64,000 nt of DNA, taken from Janthinobacterium sp. 1_2014MBL_MicDiv (GTDB lineage Bacteria; Pseudomonadota; Gammaproteobacteria; Burkholderiales; Burkholderiaceae_D). Where the stretch lies: positions 2,046,001-2,110,000 of the forward strand of contig NZ_CP011319.1 in assembly GCF_001865675.1 (NCBI RefSeq), written 5' to 3'. The position numbers and the translations under genes are program-made. Shown here one piece after another: positions 54,752 through 63,210 of this stretch (position 1 is the first letter of the stretch; each line of letters starts with the position of its first letter). The notes beneath the pieces are model-generated. The model made no database searches and was not told the origin of the DNA. It saw nothing but the letters and a program-made list of their open reading frames with translations.

Positions 54752-55675
54752 TTATGGCCGGCTTGCCGGCCGCACATCCGCGTTTTGTGCCAGCAAATCA
54801 GTGAGCCAGCCGGCAAACGCCTGCAGCTTGGGCGTGGCCAGGCGGCCTTGCGGCGTCAGCAGCGACATCGGCATCGGCGTTGGCGGACAATCGGGCAGCA
54901 CGGCCACCAGCGCGCCGCTGTCGAGGTGCGGGCGCACCTGGTACAGGGCCGCCTGCGCCAGTCCCAGCCCCTGCAAGGCGCAATCGACGCTGGCGTCGGC
55001 ATCGTTGACGGCGATGGGGCCGGCCATCTGCACGCGCACCTCTTCGCCGCCCTGCAGGAAATCCCAGTCGAAGGCGCGCCCCGTGCGGCCCGAGTAATGC
55101 ATGATGCCCTGGTGCACGGCCAGGTCGGCCAGGGTCTGCGGCGTGCCGTGCTGCGCCAGGTAGGCGGGCGAGGCGCACGTGATGAAGCGCATCAGGCCGA
55201 CCTGCCTGCCGATGAAGGCGGAATCCTGCAAGGTGCCCACGCGCAAGGCGCAATCGATGCCTTCCTGGGTCAGGTCGACCAGGCGGTCCGTCAGGCTCAG
55301 CTGCAATTGCACGTCCGGCCAGGCGGCGTGGAAGTGCGCGAGATGCGGCACGACCAGCCTGCGGCCCACCGTATTGGGCAGGTTGATGCGCAGCAAGCCG
55401 CGCGGCTTTTTCGCGTCGGGACCGCGAAACGCCAGTTCCGCCGTGTCGACGGCCTTCAGGATGTCGATGCAGTGGCGAAAGTACTCGGCGCCTTCCGGCG
55501 TCAGGGACAAACGGCGTGTGCTTCGCTGCAGCAATTGCGTGCCCAGGTAGGCTTCCAGCTTTTGCAGGGTGGCCGTCAGCGCGGCGCGTGGCAAATTTAA
55601 TGTTTCGGCCGCCTTGGAAAAGCTGTTGGCCTCGACGATGCGCACAAACGTTTGCATGGCCTTGATCTTGTCCAT
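54752..55675 (-). CDS. LysR-family transcriptional regulator
   Basis: The 307-residue protein has the LysR helix-turn-helix at residues 1-60 (MQTFVRIVEANSFSKAAETL, then LPRAALTATLQKLEAYLGTQ) and a substrate-binding domain (LLRINLPNTVGRRLVVPHLA onwards). It belongs to the one-clade-of-many group that regulates the divergent neighbour. It is transcribed away from the MFS gene 107 bp away, and a perfect inverted repeat lies between them. It likely controls the MFS exporter in response to an unknown effector; the effector cannot be inferred. Confidence 0.92.
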   Translation of the reverse strand: MDKIKAMQTFVRIVEANSFSKAAETLNLPRAALTATLQKLEAYLGTQLLQRSTRRLSLTPEGAEYFRHCIDILKAVDTAELAFRGPDAKKPRGLLRINLPNTVGRRLVVPHLAHFHAAWPDVQLQLSLTDRLVDLTQEGIDCALRVGTLQDSAFIGRQVGLMRFITCASPAYLAQHGTPQTLADLAVHQGIMHYSGRTGRAFDWDFLQGGEEVRVQMAGPIAVNDADASVDCALQGLGLAQAALYQVRPHLDSGALVAVLPDCPPTPMPMSLLTPQGRLATPKLQAFAGWLTDLLAQNADVRPASRP

Positions 55676-55703
55676 CGTGATTGTTCATTTAATGTGAAAA
55701 GTG

Positions 55704-55721
55704 TAGGGCGATTATGCCCTA
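55704..55721. promoter_or_regulatory. Perfect inverted repeat, probable LysR operator
   Basis: TAGGGC-GATTAT-GCCCTA is a perfect 6-6-6 dyad with the T-N11-A form expected of LysR binding sites. It lies in the divergent region between the LysR gene and the MFS gene. Confidence 0.7.
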
Positions 55722-55781
55722 ATTATCTTTGCCCCGGCTTTGCCTAGAATAGCGACATCCCTAACGAACCGAGGAAATAAT

Positions 55782-56999
55782 ATGCACAAGGCCTCTTCCC
55801 ACGCTGGCGCAGCCGATATTTCACCAGGCATGGTGCTGCTGCTGGCCATCGCTTCCGGCCTCATCGTCGCCAACCTGTATTACGCGCAAACCCTCGTCGG
55901 GCCCATCAGCGCATCGACGGGCCTGTCGGCCAAGGCGGCGGGGCTGATCGTTACCCTGACGCAAGTGGGTTACACGCTGGGCCTGCTGTTTGTCGTGCCG
56001 CTGGGCGACTTGCTGGAAAACCGCCGCCTGATCGTCACGGCCTTGCTGGTGACGGCCGTGGCGCTGGTCGTGGCGGCCCTCTCCACGGGCGCCGTCGTGT
56101 TCCTGGCCGCCGCGCTGGCCATCGGCCTCGGTTCCGTGGCGGCGCAGGTGATCGTGCCGTTTGCCGCCCACTTGTCGCAGGAAGCGACGCGGGGGCAAAC
56201 CGTGGGCAAGGTGGTCAGCGGCTTGTTGCTGGGCATCATGCTGGCCCGCCCCGTGGCGTCGCTGGTGGCGGCCCATGCCAGCTGGCACGTGGTGTTTGGC
56301 GGCGCCGCCGTGCTCATGCTGGTGCTGGCTGCCGTGCTGCGCCGCGCCTTGCCCGTGCGCCAGCCCGTGTCCAGCATGCGCTATCCGGCCCTCATGGCCT
56401 CGCTGTGGCATTTGCTGCTGGGCACGCCCGTGCTGCGCCGCCGCGCCGCCTACCATGCGGGCCTGTTTGGCGCCTTCAGCCTGTTCTGGACCGTCACGCC
56501 GCTGGTGCTGGCTAGCCCCGCGTTCGGCCTGTCGCAAACGGGCATCGCCATCTTCGCCCTGGTCGGCATGGCGGGCGCCATCGCCTCTCCGATCGCAGGC
56601 CGTCTGGCCGATGCCGGCCATACCTTGCCGGCCACGGCCGCCGCGTTGGCGCTGGGCATCGTCGCGTTTGCCTTGCCGATGTTCGCGCCAGAGTCGAAGC
56701 ACGTGGCGCTGGGCTTGCTGGTCGTCGCTTCCATCGTGCTCGACATGGGCGTGGCGGCGAATCTCGTGCTGGGCCAGCGCGCCATCTTCAGCCTGGGCGC
56801 GGAAGTGCGGGGCCGCCTGAACGGCCTGTATTTCGCGCTGTTCTTCGCCGGCGGCGCGGCAGGCTCGGCCATCGGTGCCTGGGTATATGCCAGCTATGGC
56901 TGGCCGGCGACCTTGCTGGCTGGCATGGCGTTTCCGGGACTGGCCCTGCTGGTGTGGCTGGGTGAATTTCTGGTGCCGGCCGCACGCCGCACGGCCTGA
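55782..56999 (+). CDS. MFS transporter
   Basis: The 405-residue protein has 12 predicted membrane segments, the MFS motif A-like PLGDLLENRRLIV after TM2 and the second-half SPIAGRLADAG. It starts MHKASSHAGAADISPGMVLL at 55782, preceded by GAGGAA. It resembles the arabinose-efflux/drug-resistance type of MFS exporters. A LysR regulator and a perfect operator-like dyad are divergent from it, the standard arrangement for an inducible efflux pump. Substrate unknown. A small RNA-like module follows its stop. Confidence 0.9.
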   Translation: MHKASSHAGAADISPGMVLLLAIASGLIVANLYYAQTLVGPISASTGLSAKAAGLIVTLTQVGYTLGLLFVVPLGDLLENRRLIVTALLVTAVALVVAALSTGAVVFLAAALAIGLGSVAAQVIVPFAAHLSQEATRGQTVGKVVSGLLLGIMLARPVASLVAAHASWHVVFGGAAVLMLVLAAVLRRALPVRQPVSSMRYPALMASLWHLLLGTPVLRRRAAYHAGLFGAFSLFWTVTPLVLASPAFGLSQTGIAIFALVGMAGAIASPIAGRLADAGHTLPATAAALALGIVAFALPMFAPESKHVALGLLVVASIVLDMGVAANLVLGQRAIFSLGAEVRGRLNGLYFALFFAGGAAGSAIGAWVYASYGWPATLLAGMAFPGLALLVWLGEFLVPAARRTA

Positions 57000-57029
57000 A
57001 GAGCCTGATGGCGCCTCATTATCACTGGG

Positions 57030-57153
57030 GCGAATTTCCATCATCATGAATATAAAGTGGCGTGATATGCCGCGATGCCGCATCATGCACCTGTCTCCTC
57101 TATCTCCTCCAAGGAAATAGATTCAGCCCGCTTCCGTAGCGGGCTTTTTTTTT
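57030..57153 (+). ncRNA. Putative sibling small RNA, copy 2
   Basis: Same module as 50733-50857: GCGAATTTCC at 57030, then at 37 bases the dyad ATGCCGC-GAT-GCCGCAT (57067-57083), CTGTCTCCTCTATCTCC, CTCCAAGGAAATAG, ATTCA and the terminator GCCCGCT-TCCGT-AGCGGGC (57126-57144) with nine T. It follows the MFS gene with 30 bp between the stop and the start of conservation. The pentapeptide-repeat gene ends on the minus strand 12 bp after it. Confidence 0.65.
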
Positions 57154-57164
57154 GCTTGCCTGAA

Positions 57165-57848
57165 TCAGATCACCACCAGGTCGAGCGCGCGCATGAAATT
57201 GGCCGCCTGCGCATGCGTGATGACGGCGCCTTTCAGCAGGGACGCTTCGCTCAATTTGAAGCCATCGATATCGGCGCCGCGCAAGTCGGCGCCCTGGAAC
57301 TTGGCCAGCTTGATCGTGGCGTTGCGCAGGCTGCCGCCTTCGAAGACGGCGTCGCGGAAATCGCAGCCGGCCAGGTAGGCATCGGAAAAATCGAGCTGTT
57401 TCAATATCGCCTTGCGGAATGAGAAGCCGCGCAAGTCGGCGCCCACCAGCAGGCTGTCCTCGAACGTCAGGCCCAGGTGGGCCACTTCCTCGAACGAGGC
57501 GCCCGTCAGCTTGCAGCCGCGGTAGGTGGCCGAGGCCAGCTTGGCGCGCCGCCATTTGCTGTTGTTCAAGTCGCAGCCTTCGAAGCCGGCGTCGACGGCG
57601 TCGACGGATTCGAAATCGGCGCTGCCGGCGCGGCAGCGGCGCCACGTGCTGCGCGCCAGCTTGCTGGCGAACAAGGTTGTCTCTGCAAACGTGCAGCGTT
57701 CGAAGGTGCAGCCCTGCAGATCGAGGCGCGACAGGTCTTCGCCATCGAACGCGCAATCGATGAAATGACGCACTGATTGGGCCAGTTGCTGTTCCATGCC
57801 GGCGCGGTCCAGGGTCATGCCAGTTGCTGCCGTGTCGTGTGTTGCCAT
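57165..57848 (-). CDS. Pentapeptide-repeat protein
   Basis: The 227-residue protein consists largely of A(D/N)LxF-type pentapeptides (DLSRLDLQGCTFERCTFAET, CDFRDAVFEGGSLRNATIKL, GADLRGADIDGFKLSEASL), which form a right-handed quadrilateral beta-helix. Such proteins include Qnr-type gyrase protectors and unrelated structural proteins. No signal peptide is present. It is convergent with the MFS gene and small RNA copy 2. A role in protecting DNA gyrase is possible but not shown. Confidence 0.85.
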   Translation of the reverse strand: MATHDTAATGMTLDRAGMEQQLAQSVRHFIDCAFDGEDLSRLDLQGCTFERCTFAETTLFASKLARSTWRRCRAGSADFESVDAVDAGFEGCDLNNSKWRRAKLASATYRGCKLTGASFEEVAHLGLTFEDSLLVGADLRGFSFRKAILKQLDFSDAYLAGCDFRDAVFEGGSLRNATIKLAKFQGADLRGADIDGFKLSEASLLKGAVITHAQAANFMRALDLVVI

Positions 57849-58157
57849 CCGTTTTTATTCCTAATCAAAGCAGGGGAGGGATGGCGCGGCGGGAAAGATG
57901 CACGAACCAGACCATCTCCCCGGCTGGTGTAACAGCCAAGGGTCAGCGCCGTGGGTCCGCGTGGGCGGGAGCATGCCGGACGGTGCCGGGCACTTACCGG
58001 GTTACCAACCGGTGCGCTCATTTTCGATCAGCGCGTATTGTAGCGCGTCCGAATCGCGCTTGCCAGTGTGCGCAAGCCCGGGTTAGTATCGTTGCAGGCG
58101 CAGCCACTGCGCCAACGTCGCTCGGACGGATCCGGGCGCTTACGTACAGAGATAACC

Positions 58158-59375
58158 ATGACCGACAGCCAAGCTCCGCGCAGCTTTTCGCGCATCAACC
58201 GCCTTCCCCCCTACGTTTTCAACATCACCGCCGAACTCAAGATGGCCGCGCGCCGCCGTGGCGAGGACATCATCGATATGTCGATGGGCAATCCCGATGG
58301 CGCCACCCCGGCCCACATCGTGGATAAGCTGATCGACACGGTGAAACGCCCCGACACGCACGGCTATTCCGCCTCGAAAGGCATCCCCCGTTTGCGCCGC
58401 GCCATTGCGCACTGGTACAAGAAGCGCTACGACGTCGAGATCGACCCGGACAGTGAAGCCATCGTCACCATCGGCTCGAAAGAGGGGCTGGCCCATTTGA
58501 TGCTGGCAACACTCGACCGTGGCGACACGGTGCTGGTGCCCAACCCCAGCTACCCGATCCATATCTGGGGCGCCGTCATCGCGGGCGCCGATATCCGCTC
58601 CGTGCGCATGGGGCCGGGCGTGGATTTCTTTGCCGAACTGGAACGGGCGATACGCGAAAGCTACCCGAAGCCGAAGATGATGGTGCTGGGCTTCCCGTCG
58701 AACCCGACGGCGCAATGCGTGGAGCTGGAATTCTTTGAACGTGTCGTGGCGCTGGCGAAACAGCACGATATCCTGGTGGTGCATGACCTCGCGTATGCCG
58801 ACATCACCTTCGATGGCTGGAAGGCGCCGTCCATCATGCAGGTGCCGGGCGCGCGCGACGTGGCCGTGGAATTTTTCACCATGTCGAAAAGCTACAACAT
58901 GGCGGGCTGGCGCATCGGCTTCATGGTCGGCAACGCGGAGCTGGTGGCGGCGCTGGCGCGCATCAAGAGTTACCACGATTACGGCAGTTTTACCCCGGTG
59001 CAAGTGGCGGCGATTGCCGCGCTGGAAGGCGACCAAAGCTGCGTGACGGAGATCTGCGCCCAGTACCAGCGTCGCCGCGACGTGCTGGTGAAAGGCTTGC
59101 ATGAAGCGGGCTGGATGGTGGAAAAGCCGAAGGCGTCGATGTATATCTGGGCGCATATCCCCGAGGCTTACCGCCACCTGGGTTCGCTGGAGTTTGCCAA
59201 GCTGTTGTTGCAAAAAGCCAGGGTGAGCGTGTCGCCCGGCATCGGCTTCGGCGAATATGGCGATGAATACGTGCGCTTCGCCCTGATCGAAAACGAGGCC
59301 CGCGTGCGGCAAGCGCTGCGCGGCATCAAGAATATGTTGCGTTCTGGCGACGAAAAAACCGGGGCGGCAGCATAA
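58158..59375 (+). CDS. alaC: Alanine-forming aminotransferase AlaC
   Basis: The 405-residue class I/II PLP aminotransferase has MSMGNPDGATP at residues about 42-52, the Asp for pyridine nitrogen in VVHDLAYADITFDG and the PLP lysine K244 in TMSKSYNMAGWRIG. The long lead-in and the YSASKGIPRLRRAI block are characteristic of the AlaC (YfdZ) group, which makes alanine from pyruvate with glutamate. The start at 58158 lies just after GATAACC; the upstream in-frame extension is not plausible. It is monocistronic and followed by small RNA copy 3. Confidence 0.88.
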   Translation: MTDSQAPRSFSRINRLPPYVFNITAELKMAARRRGEDIIDMSMGNPDGATPAHIVDKLIDTVKRPDTHGYSASKGIPRLRRAIAHWYKKRYDVEIDPDSEAIVTIGSKEGLAHLMLATLDRGDTVLVPNPSYPIHIWGAVIAGADIRSVRMGPGVDFFAELERAIRESYPKPKMMVLGFPSNPTAQCVELEFFERVVALAKQHDILVVHDLAYADITFDGWKAPSIMQVPGARDVAVEFFTMSKSYNMAGWRIGFMVGNAELVAALARIKSYHDYGSFTPVQVAAIAALEGDQSCVTEICAQYQRRRDVLVKGLHEAGWMVEKPKASMYIWAHIPEAYRHLGSLEFAKLLLQKARVSVSPGIGFGEYGDEYVRFALIENEARVRQALRGIKNMLRSGDEKTGAAA

Positions 59376-59418
59376 AAGTTTCCGCGTGGAATGATCTGTT
59401 GCCCCTAATATCACTGCT

Positions 59419-59541
59419 GCGTATTTCTGACATCACGAATATAAAGTGGTTTTATATGCTGCAACGCGGCATCATTCAACTGTCTCCTCTATCTCCTCCA
59501 AGGAAATAGATTCAGCCCGCTCCCGCAGCGGGCTTTTTTTT
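59419..59541 (+). ncRNA. Putative sibling small RNA, copy 3
   Basis: Same module: GCGTATTTCT at 59419, 37 bases on the dyad ATGCTGC-AAC-GCGGCAT (59456-59472; G-T wobble pairs, so the stem is retained while bases differ), then AACTGTCTCCTCTATCTCC, TCCAAGGAAATAG and the terminator GCCCGCT-CCCGC-AGCGGGC (59515-59533) with eight T. The queH stop codon on the minus strand is only 2 bp away, so the terminator hairpin serves both strands. Confidence 0.68.
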
Positions 59542-59543
59542 GC

Positions 59544-60302
59544 CTATTTTTCCGTGCCGTCCTGGTCCTCTTTGTCTTCCGTGCCGTCGTTGAGACCGTA
59601 GAACTTGACGCCCAGGTGGATGCGCTCGCGGCCCATGGCGACGCGGTGCTCGTTGCTGTCGCGCAGGGAATAGATGCAGCCGCAATACTCTTGCTGGTAG
59701 AAGTTCTCGCGCTTGCTGATCTCGATCATGCGGGCCGAGCCGCCACCCTTGCGCCAGTTGTATTCCCAGTACAGCAGATCCGGATAATGGGCGGCCGCGC
59801 GCACGCCGCTGCCGTTGATCTGTTTCATGTCTTTCCAGCGAGAAATGCCCAGTGAGCTGGTGATGACGGGGAAGCCGTGTTCGTGCGCATACAGGGCCGT
59901 GCGCTCGAAGCGCATGTCGAAGCACATGGTGCAGCGGATGCCCCGCTCCGGCTCGTTTTCCATGCCCTTGGCGCGCGCGAACCAGTTGTCGCGGTCGTAA
60001 TCGGCATCGATGAAGGGGATGCCGAATTTTTCCGCGAAACGGATGTTCTCGTCCTTGCGCAGCTCGTATTCCTTCAGCGGATGGATGTTCGGGTTGTAAA
60101 AGAAGATCGTGAAGTCGATGCCGGACGCCAGCATCGCTTCCATCACCTCGCCCGAGCAGGGCGCGCAGCACGAGTGCAGCAGTACCTTGTTCTTGCCTTC
60201 CGGCCAGGCCAGCCTGGCGCGTTTGAAATCATCGTGCAAGGTGGCCAGGTCGGCCGGTGCCAAGGTGGTGTCGCTCAGGTCAGTCATGTCGGGTGTGCCC
60301 AT
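59544..60302 (-). CDS. queH: Epoxyqueuosine reductase QueH
   Basis: The 252-residue protein has the QueH/DUF208 cysteine set: HSCCAPCSGEV near residue 43-53, RCTMCFDMRFERTALYAHEH and EYCGCIYSL. It reduces epoxyqueuosine to queuosine on tRNA, an iron-sulfur enzyme of the cytoplasm. The first in-frame ATG is at 60350; I prefer 60302 (MGTPDMTDL) because the earlier part lies within the metE divergent promoter region, but 60287 is also possible and no ribosome-binding site decides. It is divergent from metE and its stop abuts small RNA copy 3. Confidence 0.85.
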   Translation of the reverse strand: MGTPDMTDLSDTTLAPADLATLHDDFKRARLAWPEGKNKVLLHSCCAPCSGEVMEAMLASGIDFTIFFYNPNIHPLKEYELRKDENIRFAEKFGIPFIDADYDRDNWFARAKGMENEPERGIRCTMCFDMRFERTALYAHEHGFPVITSSLGISRWKDMKQINGSGVRAAAHYPDLLYWEYNWRKGGGSARMIEISKRENFYQQEYCGCIYSLRDSNEHRVAMGRERIHLGVKFYGLNDGTEDKEDQDGTEK

Positions 60303-60411
60303 GGATGCGTTCACATGAGTATTAATAATGGATGGATGAAATTTTACCATTATTTTTCATGGATGGAAGCTTCTATGATGTCTCCATACTTCACCAGGAG
60401 GAACTGCCACC

Positions 60412-62700
60412 ATGACCGTCACGACACACAATCTGGGCTACCCGCGCATCGGCGCCAAACGCGAACTGAAATTCGCCCTGGAAGATTGCTGGAAGGGCAA
60501 CAGCACGCTGGATGCGCTGGAAGGCCATGGCGCAGAGTTGCGCCAGCGCCACTGGCAAGACCAGAACGCGCTGGACCTGGCGCCCGTCGGCGATTTTTCC
60601 TTCTATGACCAGGTGCTGGACCTGAGTTTTACCCTGGGCAACCTGCCGCAGCGCGTGCGCGGTCTTGGCGGCGCAGCCCTCGATAACTATTTCCGCGTGG
60701 CCCGTGGCCGCTCGGCCAGCGACAGCGATTGCAGCTGCGTGCACGCCGGCGAAATGACGAAATGGTTCGACACCAATTATCACTACATCGTGCCGGAATT
60801 CGCGGCCGACACGCAGTTCAAGCTCGACAGCAGTCGCCTGTTGCAGCAACTGGCGCAAGCGCGCCAGCTGGGCGTGAAAGCCAAGCCCGTGCTGATCGGC
60901 CCCGTCACCTACTTGTGGCTGGGCAAGGCGAAGGATGATTCCGACAAGCTGGCGCTGCTGCAAGGCTTGCTGCCCGTCTACGTGCAACTGTTGCAGGAAC
61001 TGGCGGCCCAGGGCGTCGAGTGGGTGCAGATCGACGAGCCCATCCTCGTCACGGAGCTCGACACTGCCTGGCAGCAGGCGCTCGTCACGGCCTACGGTGC
61101 CTTGAGCAAGGTCAACAATGTCAAATTGCTGCTGGCCACGTATTTCGGCAAGCTGCAAGACAACCTGGCGCTGGCGTGCGCGCTGCCCGTGCAAGGCCTG
61201 CACCTGGATGCCATCAACGCCCGTGATGAAGTGGGGCAGCTCATCGCGCAATTGCCTAGCACCAGCGTCTTGTCGCTGGGCGTGGTGAATGGCCGCAATA
61301 TCTGGAAGACGGACTTGACGGCCGTGCTGGACTGGCTGGAACCCGTGCACGGCAGCCTGCAGTCGCGCCTGTGGATCGCGCCGTCGTGCTCCTTGCTGCA
61401 TGTGCCGGTTGACCTGGACAGTGAGCAAACGCTCGACGCCGATATCCGCTCCTGGCTGGCTTTTGCCCGCCAAAAACTGGACGAAGTGCACACCATCGCT
61501 GGCGCCCTGAATCACGGCCGCGCTTCCGTGCAAGCGGCGCTCGACGCCAACCAGGCGGCAGTGCAGGCGCGCCGCCAGTCGCCGCGCGTGCACAATCCGG
61601 ACGTGAAAACGGCCGTGGCCCGCATCGACGCCAGCCTGGGCCAGCGCGCCAGCGGCTATGCGGAACGGGCCGCCAAGCAGGCTGCGCTGCTGAAGCTGCC
61701 GCTGTATCCGACGACGACCATCGGCTCTTTCCCGCAAACGGCGGAAATCCGCCAGGCGCGCAGCCAGTTCCGCAGCGGCCAGCTGGACGAGGCCAGCTAT
61801 AAAAAGCTGATGCGGGCGGAAATCGCCCATTGCGTGCAGGAACAGGAAACCCTGGGCCTGGACGTCTTCGTGCACGGCGAAGCAGAACGCAACGACATGG
61901 TCGAATATTTCGGCGAACAGCTCGATGGCTACACCTTCAGCCAGTTCGGCTGGGTGCAATCGTACGGCTCGCGCTGCGTGAAGCCGCCCATCCTGTTCGG
62001 CGACATCAGCCGCCCGCGCGCCATGACGGTCGAGTGGAGCACCTATGCCCAGTCGCTGACGGACAGGCCGATGAAAGGCATGCTGACGGGCCCCGTCACC
62101 ATCCTGAACTGGTCCTTCGTGCGCGACGACCAGCCCCGCTCCGTGTCGTGCCACCAGCTGGCGCTGGCCATGCGCGCCGAAGTGCAGGACCTGGAGCAGG
62201 CCGGCATCCGCGTGATCCAGATCGACGAGGCGGCGCTGCGCGAAGGCTTGCCATTGCGCAAGTCGCAATGGGCCGAGTACCTGCGCTGGGCCGTGGAATC
62301 GTTCCGCATCACGGCCAATGGCGTGGCTGACGAGACGCAGATCCACACGCATATGTGTTATTCGGAATTCAACGACATCATCGCGCAGATCGCCGACATG
62401 GATGCCGACGTGATCACGATCGAAACCTCGCGTTCCGACATGGAATTGCTGGACGCCTTCGATGACTTCAAGTATCCGAATGAGATCGGCCCTGGCGTCT
62501 ACGACATCCATTCGCCCAACATCCCGAGCCAGGAACAGATGGTCAAGCTGATGCGCAAGGCGGCCGAGCGCATTCCCGCGCAGCGCCTGTGGGTCAACCC
62601 CGATTGCGGGCTGAAGACGCGGGGATGGAAAGAGGTCATCCCTGCGTTGGCGAATATGGTGGCGGCAGCGAAAACCCTGCGCGGCGACAGCGTCGCATAG
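60412..62700 (+). CDS. metE: Cobalamin-independent methionine synthase MetE
   Basis: The 762-residue MetE transfers a methyl group from 5-methyltetrahydropteroyltriglutamate to homocysteine. It has the N-terminal NLGYPRIGAKRELKFALE motif and the C-terminal zinc site: His647 and Cys649 in HMCYSEF, and Cys732 in NPDCGLKTRGW. CAGGAGGAA precedes the ATG. The gene is divergent from queH with an AT-rich 109 bp promoter region. It is followed by small RNA copy 4 within 50 bp. The MetR-like half-sites nearby (TGAA, TTCA) are too far apart to be called. Confidence 0.95.
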   Translation: MTVTTHNLGYPRIGAKRELKFALEDCWKGNSTLDALEGHGAELRQRHWQDQNALDLAPVGDFSFYDQVLDLSFTLGNLPQRVRGLGGAALDNYFRVARGRSASDSDCSCVHAGEMTKWFDTNYHYIVPEFAADTQFKLDSSRLLQQLAQARQLGVKAKPVLIGPVTYLWLGKAKDDSDKLALLQGLLPVYVQLLQELAAQGVEWVQIDEPILVTELDTAWQQALVTAYGALSKVNNVKLLLATYFGKLQDNLALACALPVQGLHLDAINARDEVGQLIAQLPSTSVLSLGVVNGRNIWKTDLTAVLDWLEPVHGSLQSRLWIAPSCSLLHVPVDLDSEQTLDADIRSWLAFARQKLDEVHTIAGALNHGRASVQAALDANQAAVQARRQSPRVHNPDVKTAVARIDASLGQRASGYAERAAKQAALLKLPLYPTTTIGSFPQTAEIRQARSQFRSGQLDEASYKKLMRAEIAHCVQEQETLGLDVFVHGEAERNDMVEYFGEQLDGYTFSQFGWVQSYGSRCVKPPILFGDISRPRAMTVEWSTYAQSLTDRPMKGMLTGPVTILNWSFVRDDQPRSVSCHQLALAMRAEVQDLEQAGIRVIQIDEAALREGLPLRKSQWAEYLRWAVESFRITANGVADETQIHTHMCYSEFNDIIAQIADMDADVITIETSRSDMELLDAFDDFKYPNEIGPGVYDIHSPNIPSQEQMVKLMRKAAERIPAQRLWVNPDCGLKTRGWKEVIPALANMVAAAKTLRGDSVA

Positions 62701-62747
62701 GCTTGTCAAGGGGCAGGGGAGGTCGGCATGGCTGAGATATAGAACAG

Positions 62748-62870
62748 GCGTATTTCTGTCATCACAACATACCATTGGATAATGATGCTGCGATGCGGCA
62801 TCATTCTCTTGTCTCCTCTATCTCCTCCAAGGATGTAGATTCAGCCCGCTCCCGTAGCGGGCTTTTTTTT
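62748..62870 (+). ncRNA. Putative sibling small RNA, copy 4
   Basis: Same module: GCGTATTTCT at 62748, 37 bases on the dyad ATGCTGC-GAT-GCGGCAT (62785-62801), CTTGTCTCCTCTATCTCC, CTCCAAGGATGTAG, ATTCA and the terminator GCCCGCT-CCCGT-AGCGGGC (62844-62862) with eight T. This copy also has the best promoter-like pair, CTGTCA at 62756-62761 and GATAAT at 62778-62783, 16 bases apart. It follows metE by 47 bp. Confidence 0.68.
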
Positions 62871-62885
62871 GCCTGTCTGCATAGA

Positions 62886-63074
62886 CTACAGCACATTCGC
62901 CGCCACGGCCGAGCTGTAATTGCGCGCTAGCGCCGTGATGATGGCCGCGATCGCCTGCGGGTTGTCGGCGCCGCCGAAGTGTGCGGCATACAGCTTCTTT
63001 GCCGCCTCGATCTGCGCATTCGTCAGTTTCACGGCGTAAGCCATGCGCACGGTTTCAGGATTGTTCAGCGTCAT
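62886..63074 (-). CDS. Small uncharacterised 62-residue protein
   Basis: The product MTLNNPETVRMAYAVKLTNA continues into a helix-rich QIEAAKKLYAAHFGGADNPQ and ends SSAVAANVL. An AAGGT site precedes the ATG. The in-frame extension to 63395 has Arg-rich shadow composition and is rejected. No family is recognised. It is divergent from the AceE-like gene, sharing a promoter region with TTGCAAT repeats at 63125-63160, and its 3' end is next to small RNA copy 4. Confidence 0.65.
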   Translation of the reverse strand: MTLNNPETVRMAYAVKLTNAQIEAAKKLYAAHFGGADNPQAIAAIITALARNYSSAVAANVL

Positions 63075-63210
63075 TTTTTTACCTTGAGGACAGGGGTTTC
63101 GTTGGTGTCGTATGCCTTGCTCGCGCAAATAATTGCAATTACAATCATTGCATTTGCAATCGTATAGGCAATGTCTGCCATGCGCAAGCGATACCGACAC
63201 AGGAGCCGCC

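Noticed and set aside
60303..60411. MetR operator upstream of metE
   Set aside because: TGAA and TTCA half-sites are present but about 15 bases apart rather than the usual 5, so the site is not supported.
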